Part shown: piece after piece, positions 1 to 5,405 of the stretch
How the letters are laid out: every line of letters starts with the position of its first letter
Numbering within the stretch: the first letter of the stretch is position 1
Source: an uncultured Bacilli bacterium
GTDB taxonomy: Bacteria; Bacillota_I; Bacilli_A; RF39; UBA660
DNA length: 7,190 nt
Assembly (NCBI GenBank): GCA_905236935.1
Contig: CAJOQL010000112.1
Location: 1-7,190, forward strand
Direction: 5' to 3'
Position numbers and translations under genes: made by a program
The notes under the pieces: model-generated
Databases searched by the model: none
Told to the model about the DNA's origin: nothing
What the model saw: the letters and a program-made list of their open reading frames with translations, nothing else

Positions 1-1
1 A

Positions 2-550
2 AAAGAGAATAAAGATTTAATGACAACTAATGGATTATTAAAAGTAGAAAACCGTAAATATAAATTTGAAGCAGAACATTATAAACAAGAAAATAAATAT
101 TTAAGAAGACAAGAAGATTTAATTGCAAAATGGGAAATCAAAAATATAAAAAATAAATTAAATGATTTAGAAATTGAATCAATTTATAATGGTAAAAAAG
201 CTATTGTTGCTAATAGTGATTTTAATGATTTGATGCATATTAGAATGATGCTTATTAGTTTAGGGTTTACTGTTGATATAGTTGAAAATGCCGAAGAATT
301 AATTAGTAGGATTGGTGATTATGAAAAATATGATTTAGCAATTGTAGATAGTTCATATAAAAATGGTAAATTAAATGCTAATGATATTTTAAAAAGTATT
401 AGAATAGATATGGAAATTGAAGGGCTAATATTATTATTAACTGGAAATAAAGATATAATACATAATAGTAATTTTAAATTTGATGGCTATCTGCATAATA
501 ATGTTGCACAAAATGAATTAATTGCAGAATTATCAAAATTGATAAAATAG
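2..550 (+). CDS. Receiver-like domain at the end of a truncated protein, possibly a hybrid histidine kinase (5' end outside window)
   Basis: The frame is open to the left edge, and the first ATG (position 20) has no convincing Shine-Dalgarno, so I read this as the 3' end of a longer gene. Numbering from that ATG, residues 8-20 (KVENRKYKFEAEH) resemble the last beta-hairpin of a histidine-kinase ATPase domain, though this is weak. Residues 21-57 are a highly charged, probably helical linker. Residues 59-176 have the alternating strand/helix layout of a CheY-type receiver: an acidic residue after strand 1 (D67), the likely phospho-acceptor D110 in LAIVDSS, and T141 in LLLTGN. The conserved Lys near the end is replaced (GYLHNN, Asn at about 160), and only one acidic residue is visible in the first acidic pocket. 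Phosphorylation may therefore be weak or absent. It could be the output end of a signalling protein; its partner is not visible. The receiver call is fairly secure, the kinase origin is inference. Confidence 0.6.
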   Translation, partial: KENKDLMTTNGLLKVENRKYKFEAEHYKQENKYLRRQEDLIAKWEIKNIKNKLNDLEIESIYNGKKAIVANSDFNDLMHIRMMLISLGFTVDIVENAEELISRIGDYEKYDLAIVDSSYKNGKLNANDILKSIRIDMEIEGLILLLTGNKDIIHNSNFKFDGYLHNNVAQNELIAELSKLIK

Positions 551-579
551 TAATGAATCAACTAACAATAAATGTCATT

Positions 580-607
580 AAGATGATATGATAAATCTTC
601 TTTTTCT
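580..607 (+). terminator. Weak candidate terminator of the first gene
   Basis: AAGAT (580-584) and ATCTT (595-599) can pair around a 10-base loop and are followed by a pyrimidine-rich CTTTTTCT. It lies 30 bases after the first gene's stop, where a terminator is expected. The stem is only 5 bp and AT-rich, so it may be chance in this base composition. Confidence 0.25.
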
Positions 608-608
608 A

Positions 609-617
609 TGATATAAT
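609..617 (+). promoter_or_regulatory. Extended -10 promoter element in the spacer
   Basis: TG at 609-610, one base, then a perfect TATAAT at 612-617. The longer string TATGATATAAT recurs exactly upstream of the genes at 823 and 5406, which supports it as a real house promoter form. No good -35 lies 16-18 bases upstream, as is common for extended -10 promoters. Transcription would start near 624, where there is no obvious gene; see the candidate short RNA. Confidence 0.5.
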
Positions 618-623
618 GTCTAA

Positions 624-740
624 CAATGAAAGTTTGAAAAGAGCAAAAACAGAAAAATTGAAAAATTACGATAGTTTGATTCCCTTTGCAAGCATCTATA
701 ATTAGATCTTCTTACTATTTAAGTAGGCTTTATATTTTTT
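624..740 (+). ncRNA. Candidate short RNA of unknown family
   Basis: This stretch has no credible reading frame but is bracketed by an extended -10 (609-617) and a hairpin followed by a T-rich tract (711-740), giving a predicted transcript of about 115 bases. A second small hairpin, ATCTA/TAGAT at 694-707, sits just before the terminator-like one. I recognise no known RNA family or riboswitch core. It could instead be the untranslated leader of the gene at 823, with the hairpin as an attenuator. This rests on bracketing signals alone. Confidence 0.2.
711..740 (+). terminator. Hairpin plus T-tract, candidate intrinsic terminator
   Basis: CTTACT (711-716) pairs with AGTAGG (722-727), 6 bp including one G-U, around the 5-base loop ATTTA, and is followed by CTTTATATTTTTT. 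The stem is short but its loop size and the T-tract are right. It would stop transcripts starting near 624 before they reach the gene at 823. Confidence 0.35.
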
Positions 741-762
741 ATATTAATTTGCAATAAGAGTG

Positions 763-821
763 ATATTTTAAATGCAAGTAGTGATAAAAACTATGATATA
801 ATATTTTAAAGGTAGTGATAA
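763..821 (+). repeat. Imperfect direct repeat over the promoter and leader of the gene at 823
   Basis: ATATTTTAAA occurs at 763-772 and 801-810, and GTAGTGATAA at 778-787 and 812-821. The two halves are joined by TGCAA in copy 1 and a single G in copy 2. The likeness continues with TATGATA in each copy: copy 1 uses it as the -10 (TATGATATAAT), copy 2 as the start-codon context (TATGATAAAT). A further AGTGATA lies at 759-765. It may be a local promoter/leader duplication or a set of operator half-sites. Confidence 0.5.
794..802 (+). promoter_or_regulatory. Extended -10 promoter of the gene at 823
   Basis: TG at 794-795 followed by a perfect TATAAT at 797-802; no strong -35 is visible. Transcription would start near 809, leaving a leader of only about 14 bases that begins inside the Shine-Dalgarno-like AAAGGTAG (808-815). 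The -10-to-ATG distance is identical to that of the gene at 2748. Confidence 0.65.
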
Positions 822-822
822 T

Positions 823-2385
823 ATGATAAATACGTCAAAAATATCATGTGACATAACAGATTATAAAGAATTAATTGAAAAAGGATGTTTTTATTGTGAT
901 AAAACTTCATGGATAGAATTTTTTAGAGAAAAGAAATGTGTATCTATTCCTGTAATAAGTGGGATAGGCACATCACTTTTTTGCAGTACACTTTATTATT
1001 ATTATGATATAAATAGCATAAATGAATATGATTATTTATTTAAAAATACATATATTTATAATCGTTTTGATGACCATAATAAATATTATGTAATTAAAAT
1101 AAATTGTTTAGAAGATGGTAAAATGCTTTTAAATGAAGCTATAAAAGATTTCCGTAATAGATATCCAAGAGAATTATTGCCGTCATTTTTTACTTCATTT
1201 TTTATCCCAGATTCAAAAGAACTTGATAGATATATAGATAAACTCTTTATAATTGTTGATAATGCTACAAAAAATATTATTTATTATATTGATGACTACT
1301 TAAAAAAGATAAATCCTACCGCTAAAGTGTTTATTACAAAGCCAAATGATTTTGGGGTTTCAGTTCTATCATTTACTAGTCAAAATCTTCTTGATTATCT
1401 TAAAAGTATTGATGATAAAAATTATCAGGAGTTAACAAATCAAATATTAGACTATTTAGGTTATGATATTATCTCTATAAATGATGAAGTAGTTAAAGTA
1501 GTTAATACTAAATTAGCTATTGAATATATTGATAACTATTATAATAATGATAAACCATTTACTTATTATGATAAATTTAAAGATAATTTAATATCTTATC
1601 TAGATAAAATAAAAAACTATTCTATGTTTGGTGCAGGTAATAATTATTTAAAATATCTTCTTATAGATGGTGATATAACCAGGGAAAAATATAATAGAGA
1701 AACATTATTTAATTATAATATACTTCCTTATAGTATTAAAATGGATTTTGATACTGCCATTAAATATTTAATCCGCCATACGAATGGTATGTTTAAGGAA
1801 AATGTTATTAAATATCGTACACTAAATTATTATGGTAGAAAATATCAAGAACCAGAAGAAGTCAAATATAGATATCCTAAAATAATTAGAAGAGCGTTAT
1901 TAGACTACTTATTATTAATTATTACTAGAAATAATATTACAATTAATAAAGAAAGTGTAAATGAAGTTATAACTAATATGGGGGAAACAGGAGATATTAC
2001 AACTTTAATAGAAAATGTATTTAAAAATCAATATAAAATTAGTGAAAGGATTAAAATGGTATTAGATAGAGAATATATATTTTTAATGATTATGTTATAT
2101 TTCCATATATCAGATATACCAGTTGATTTTGAATCTAGGGATAATGCTATAATAATCAAAAAGAATAAATATATTAAATATAATATAATAATATCTTCTA
2201 TCTTATCTTTTACATCAAAAATAATTAATGAATTAAATGTTAATAATGACTTACAAAGATATTTATTGAAAATAGAGATTAATGATAATTATTTTAAAGA
2301 TTCTTATACTATTAAGAAATATTGTGATAACAAGTATGAAAAAATAATAACAAAAGAATTAACTGACTCTGAAGAAAATGATTAA
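823..2385 (+). CDS. Diverged AAA-ATPase-like / PD-(D/E)XK family protein with apparently dead active sites
   Basis: 520 residues, a usual length for the family that joins an AAA-ATPase-like domain (PF09820) to a C-terminal nuclease domain (PF08011). Residues 10-33 match the family opening (DITDYKELIEKG, then CDKTSWIEFF like 'YVDKT-LI'). The strand/P-loop/helix follows at 41-63, but the usual RPRRFGKT is replaced by SGIGTS, with no Lys. Residues 152-160 (IIYYIDDYL) fit the Walker B 'LIDEYD' site. Residues 169-193 (VFITKPNDFGVS, then SFTSQNLLDY) fit the later 'LTG-RF-K-SIFSGLNNL' segment. Around 416-447 the order resembles the start of the nuclease domain (REYIFLMIMLYF), but I find no D...ExK. 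No signal peptide or clear membrane span is seen. The family is often multicopy in gut bacteria and its role is unknown. ATG 823 is supported by AAAGGTAG upstream and its own promoter. The reading frame is secure; the family call rests on motif order and is moderate. Confidence 0.6.
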   Translation: MINTSKISCDITDYKELIEKGCFYCDKTSWIEFFREKKCVSIPVISGIGTSLFCSTLYYYYDINSINEYDYLFKNTYIYNRFDDHNKYYVIKINCLEDGKMLLNEAIKDFRNRYPRELLPSFFTSFFIPDSKELDRYIDKLFIIVDNATKNIIYYIDDYLKKINPTAKVFITKPNDFGVSVLSFTSQNLLDYLKSIDDKNYQELTNQILDYLGYDIISINDEVVKVVNTKLAIEYIDNYYNNDKPFTYYDKFKDNLISYLDKIKNYSMFGAGNNYLKYLLIDGDITREKYNRETLFNYNILPYSIKMDFDTAIKYLIRHTNGMFKENVIKYRTLNYYGRKYQEPEEVKYRYPKIIRRALLDYLLLIITRNNITINKESVNEVITNMGETGDITTLIENVFKNQYKISERIKMVLDREYIFLMIMLYFHISDIPVDFESRDNAIIIKKNKYIKYNIIISSILSFTSKIINELNVNNDLQRYLLKIEINDNYFKDSYTIKKYCDNKYEKIITKELTDSEEND

Positions 2386-2429
2386 TAAAGCTATTTTTAT
2401 ATAATGTTGATTTTTAAATTTAAAATGAT

Positions 2430-2471
2430 AATAATATAACGGTTTTAGAAAAATATTATGGTTATATTATT
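2430..2471. repeat. 11-bp perfect inverted repeat after the gene at 823
   Basis: AATAATATAAC (2430-2440) is the exact reverse complement of GTTATATTATT (2461-2471), separated by 20 bases. It starts 45 bases after the preceding stop codon. No T-run follows, so it is not a standard intrinsic terminator. It could be a 3'-end stabilising hairpin or a protein-binding site; AT-only arms weaken the case. Confidence 0.4.
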
Positions 2472-2539
2472 TAAAGTGTAGAGTGTTTACTATTTTGAGT
2501 ATTATTTGATTGGGCAGATTTAATAAAAATAGAAAAGGG

Positions 2540-2736
2540 ATGGATTTATTAAGTGATAAATTTGATAATTGCAATAATATTAAAGATTTAGTAAAAAATA
2601 ATAGATAGTTTATTAGATAACATAAATAAGGTTAATTCTTATCCTAAAAATCCTTTAATTAAAAAAGAGAAATGTTACTTTCCCCTTATTCAAAACTAAA
2701 GACTTTTCGTCAGAAATTTGGTACAATAACAATTAG
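2540..2736 (+). pseudogene. Possible decayed 5' extension of the gene at 2748
   Basis: In the 362-base spacer 2386-2747, three short open stretches follow one another in different frames. The first runs from ATG 2540 to TAG 2606 (begins MDLLSDKFDN). Dropping one A from the A6 run at 2593-2598 joins it to a second (DSLLDNINKV to PLIQN) that ends at TAA 2697 and is in the same frame as the 2748 gene. Dropping one base there continues as KDFSSEIWYNNN up to TAG 2734. A further shift would reach the intact frame. The joined text has protein-like composition and leads naturally into MHSIFLLCDFG at 2748. No ribosome site is well placed for ATG 2540. Stop-free runs of about 34 codons can be chance, so this is inference. 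Confidence 0.35.
2719..2727 (+). promoter_or_regulatory. Extended -10 promoter of the gene at 2748
   Basis: TG at 2719-2720, one base, then TACAAT at 2722-2727 (one mismatch from consensus). The best -35 at 17-bp spacing, AAGACT (2699-2704), is poor. Transcription would start near 2734, right at the Shine-Dalgarno, giving a very short leader like that of the gene at 823. The element lies inside the possibly decayed 5' extension. Confidence 0.45.
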
Positions 2737-2739
2737 GAG
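2735..2739 (+). promoter_or_regulatory. Ribosome-binding site deciding the 2748 start
   Basis: AGGAG at 2735-2739 lies 8 bases before ATG 2748, an ideal distance. The only in-frame codons between the upstream TAA (2730-2732 region, 'caa taa caa') and this ATG contain no other usable start, so ATG 2748 is the start of the intact frame. Confidence 0.7.
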
Positions 2740-2747
2740 TTGGTACT

Positions 2748-5153
2748 ATGCATTCTATATTTTTGTTATGTGATTTCGGAATACCATATAATAAAGTTTT
2801 GAGATTAAAATATAATAATATTAATTTTGATACTATTGTTAATAATCCGAAATGCTTAGACAGCATTTTTGGAATAAAAGGTAAAATTGCAGAATTCATT
2901 AAAGTTGTTACTAAATATATAACTAATTCTAAGCAAAAATATTCAATCTATGATTTAAGATATTGCGGATTATCACAAAGTATTACAGAATTATTAGTAA
3001 AAAATAATATATCGATAGATGAAATAGATGAGAGTCTTATAGAAAAAGATTTTATTGGTCTTTCAACTTATAAAAAAATAATGAAATCTTATAACGATTT
3101 TATTGTTAACTATCACATTTATCGTGAATTAAATTTGGAATTATTATTTTCTATGATAAAAGATATATACAATTATAATTCATTTAGTATTGAACAACTT
3201 GAAGAAAGTATTAAAAATCGCAATTATGATACAACAAACCTTTTATCTTTTGTTGATGAATTATTGAAAAAAAGGTTATTAAGAAAGGAAGATAATAATT
3301 ATTCTATAATAAAGCCAAAATTAAAAGAAGAAATAAATAAAATAAAAAATTTTGAACACAAAGATATAGTTCTAAAAAAATTATCTGGTAGAACGCTAGA
3401 ATCTATCGGCAATGATTATAATGTTTCTCGAGAAAGAATTAGACAAATAGTAAAAAAAGAAATATATAAATTTACATGTACTATTGAAGAAGAAAAATAT
3501 AAAGATATATTTGAAAAATATGATTTAGAATGTAAATTATTTTGTGAACTCTTTAGTGAAAATGAATATGTATATTATTATTTGAAAGAAAAATATAAAA
3601 ATGGAGAAACTGAACCATCAGAATTAATTGATAATTTAAATTTAGATAAAAGACAGTTAGAAATATTAAAAAGAAAATATAATATTATCCTATATAAAGA
3701 TGATAATATTGTTGCTACTAAAACTAATATATTAATAGCTATACTAAAAAAAGCAAGCAAAATACTTTCATACGATAATATTGTTGAAGAATATAATAAA
3801 ATTATTATTTCTAACAACTTGGAATTAGAAACAATCAGTGAAAGCGATTTTAGAAATATTGATGCTATATTGAACCGATGCTCAAATGTTTTATGTGAAA
3901 ATGGAAAAAATTATAGATATTATGATTTTGGAAGTCTTGATAAAAGAACAATAAAATTACTTCAAGAAATGCTAAATGTTGATTCTGGCGATTATTCAAC
4001 TGAATTTTTCTTTAATAATAATCAATATTTAATGAAGAAAATTAATATAAAAAATGAATATGAATTACATAATCTATTAAGAAAAGTTATTGGTAATTAT
4101 AATGGAAAGATAATATTTTCAAGAATGCCTGATATTTTTATTGATTGCACTAACAAGATTGTATTTATTGATAATCTTATTCATGAATTATCACCAATTG
4201 GTTTAGATGAATTTGTCGATTATGTATATCAAAATTATGGACATAAAAATAATACATTTAGAGCTTTACTATCAAGTACTTTTAGTAAATATATTACTAA
4301 TGGTCAAATAATTAGTGAATCTGTTGAATTTAGTGAGGAACAAATAAAAGTTTTAAATAATGAATTGATAGAAGACATTTATTCTATAAAAACTATTAAA
4401 GAGTTGCTAACAAGATTATTTGATATAAATGATTTCACACTAATAAATAACTTAAATATGGCTAAATTAGGTTATAAATTAAGAGGAAATTATATAATGA
4501 GAAATACAATTTCTAATCTTGAAGCATATCTAGGAGATATTATACTTAGTAATGACTATTATGAGATAAATTCAGAAATGAAAAAAATAGGTTCAACTTA
4601 TACAAGCTATATTTATAATTTTATATATAATTTAGATTTATTTGAAATAGAAAATGGTAAATATATTACAATAAAAAAATTAAATGAATTAGGCATTAAT
4701 AAAAATGATATTAAAAATTATATACAAAATATTGAAAATGTAATTCAGGAAGGTGAATATTTTAATTTATATACATTAAATAAAAGTAATTTTATAAATG
4801 TTTTAAAATCATATAATTTTCCGGATTGTTTTTATGAGACAATTATTTCCACTATAGATAATATTAAATCTTTTACTATTCAAAATAATACTGTTTTTAT
4901 TAAAACTAGTGAACAAGTTAATTCAAAAGATTTTATTAATAGTTTTATTAATAAAGATAAAATATTTATTAGTGAAATAAAAAATGAAATAATAAATAAA
5001 TACAATATTAATCTATATGAATACAATATTAAAGAATATGTTGATAAGAAAAAATATTATTTTGATAGTTCAATTGATTGTATATATAAAAACAAAGATT
5101 ATTATGAAGAAGATATAAATAATTTAGATATTTTAAAATATATAGATCAATAA
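2748..5153 (+). CDS. Large putative DNA-binding protein with alpha-CTD-like and sigma-70 region-4-like domains
   Basis: 801 residues, no signal peptide or membrane span, Lys/Asn/Ile-rich. Residues 66-115 (YSIYDLRYCGLSQSI, then IGLSTYKKI) look like the helix-hairpin-helix fold of the RNA polymerase alpha C-terminal domain. Residues 145-190 look like a winged helix. Residues 206-241 are a sigma-70 region-4-like helix-turn-helix: RTLESIGNDYNVSRERIRQI matches the sigma consensus 'RTLEEIG-E-GV-RERIRQI' closely. The rest (about 250-801) holds further short helix/strand units, possibly more winged helices (about 328-395 and 545-680), with no catalytic motif I recognise. It lacks sigma regions 2 and 3, so it is not a working sigma factor. 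Recruitment of RNA polymerase or local gene control is an inference. It sits 252 bases before the PP-loop enzyme gene, on the same strand but separated by a terminator. The N-terminus may have been shortened (see 2540-2736). Domain calls are from motif reading; only the helix-turn-helix is strong. Confidence 0.65.
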   Translation: MHSIFLLCDFGIPYNKVLRLKYNNINFDTIVNNPKCLDSIFGIKGKIAEFIKVVTKYITNSKQKYSIYDLRYCGLSQSITELLVKNNISIDEIDESLIEKDFIGLSTYKKIMKSYNDFIVNYHIYRELNLELLFSMIKDIYNYNSFSIEQLEESIKNRNYDTTNLLSFVDELLKKRLLRKEDNNYSIIKPKLKEEINKIKNFEHKDIVLKKLSGRTLESIGNDYNVSRERIRQIVKKEIYKFTCTIEEEKYKDIFEKYDLECKLFCELFSENEYVYYYLKEKYKNGETEPSELIDNLNLDKRQLEILKRKYNIILYKDDNIVATKTNILIAILKKASKILSYDNIVEEYNKIIISNNLELETISESDFRNIDAILNRCSNVLCENGKNYRYYDFGSLDKRTIKLLQEMLNVDSGDYSTEFFFNNNQYLMKKINIKNEYELHNLLRKVIGNYNGKIIFSRMPDIFIDCTNKIVFIDNLIHELSPIGLDEFVDYVYQNYGHKNNTFRALLSSTFSKYITNGQIISESVEFSEEQIKVLNNELIEDIYSIKTIKELLTRLFDINDFTLINNLNMAKLGYKLRGNYIMRNTISNLEAYLGDIILSNDYYEINSEMKKIGSTYTSYIYNFIYNLDLFEIENGKYITIKKLNELGINKNDIKNYIQNIENVIQEGEYFNLYTLNKSNFINVLKSYNFPDCFYETIISTIDNIKSFTIQNNTVFIKTSEQVNSKDFINSFINKDKIFISEIKNEIINKYNINLYEYNIKEYVDKKKYYFDSSIDCIYKNKDYYEEDINNLDILKYIDQ

Positions 5154-5262
5154 TTAATTAGATGTGTATGATTAAGTATATTTTAAATTAATAAATAATA
5201 ATGACAAAGTTTTACAATTTCAATAAATTTATAAATAATATGATGTATATATAGTATTAAAA

Positions 5263-5299
5263 AGAAAAGGTAGTTCAAACGTTCTACTTTTTTTGTTTT
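5263..5299 (+). terminator. Intrinsic terminator after the 801-residue gene
   Basis: Bases 5263-5273 (core GGTAG) pair with 5284-5294 (core CTACT) in an 11-bp stem with two G-U pairs and a 10-base loop. The 3' arm runs into TTTTTTTGTTTT. It lies 110 bases after the stop codon. The A-rich 5' side gives a T-tract on the other strand as well, so it may work in both directions. The 108 bases before it (5154-5262) hold nothing I can support. Confidence 0.75.
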
Positions 5300-5306
5300 A
5301 TTAAAA

Positions 5307-5344
5307 ACTGGGTAAACATATTACAAATATATTTTTTCTCCAGT
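5307..5344. repeat. Nested inverted repeats next to the 5353 promoter
   Basis: ACTGG (5307-5311) and CCAGT (5340-5344) are inverted around a smaller perfect hairpin, ATATT/AATAT with a 3-base loop (5318-5330). The pair ends 8 bases before the extended -10, covering the place where a -35 would be. It could be an operator; the short arms make chance possible. Confidence 0.2.
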
Positions 5345-5352
5345 AAAATATA

Positions 5353-5361
5353 TGATATAAT
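5353..5361 (+). promoter_or_regulatory. Extended -10 promoter of the PP-loop enzyme gene
   Basis: TG at 5353-5354, one base, then perfect TATAAT at 5356-5361; no -35 at normal spacing. Transcription would start near 5368, giving a leader of about 38 bases that holds a strong AGGAGG (5389-5394). It follows a terminator, so this gene and the next probably form a separate transcription unit. Confidence 0.7.
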
Positions 5362-5405
5362 ATTTAAGAAAATATTCATAGAAATTGTAGGAGGAGTAGA
5401 TTCAT

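Noticed and set aside
20..22. ATG 20 as the true start of the first gene
   Set aside because: There is no Shine-Dalgarno, the frame stays open to the window edge, and the protein would begin in what looks like the end of another domain.
1333..1362. Second P-loop-like string (ITKPNDFGVS) in the AAA-like protein, suggesting a tandem duplicated ATPase domain
   Set aside because: It follows the Walker B-like IIYYIDDY by about ten residues and aligns better with the family's later 'LTG-RF-K-SIFSGLNNL' segment, so a single domain explains it.
2442..2449. GTTTTAGA, like the start of some type II CRISPR repeats
   Set aside because: It occurs once, with no repeat-spacer pattern and no cas gene; it is expected by chance in this composition.
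2696..2899. 67-codon open frame on the - strand
   Set aside because: It lies across the start of the 2748 gene, has no ribosome-binding site or promoter, and its sequence is only the antisense of a supported coding region.
3578..3817. 79-codon hydrophobic open frame on the - strand
   Set aside because: It is wholly inside the 801-residue gene; its apparent membrane-like composition comes from reading Lys/Asn-rich codons backwards.
2748..5153. A functional sigma factor
   Set aside because: Only a region-4-like helix-turn-helix is present; regions 2 and 3, needed for -10 recognition and core binding, are absent.
5227..5236. ATTTATAAAT palindrome after the 801-residue gene
   Set aside because: A 10-base AT-only palindrome is common by chance here and has no associated signal.
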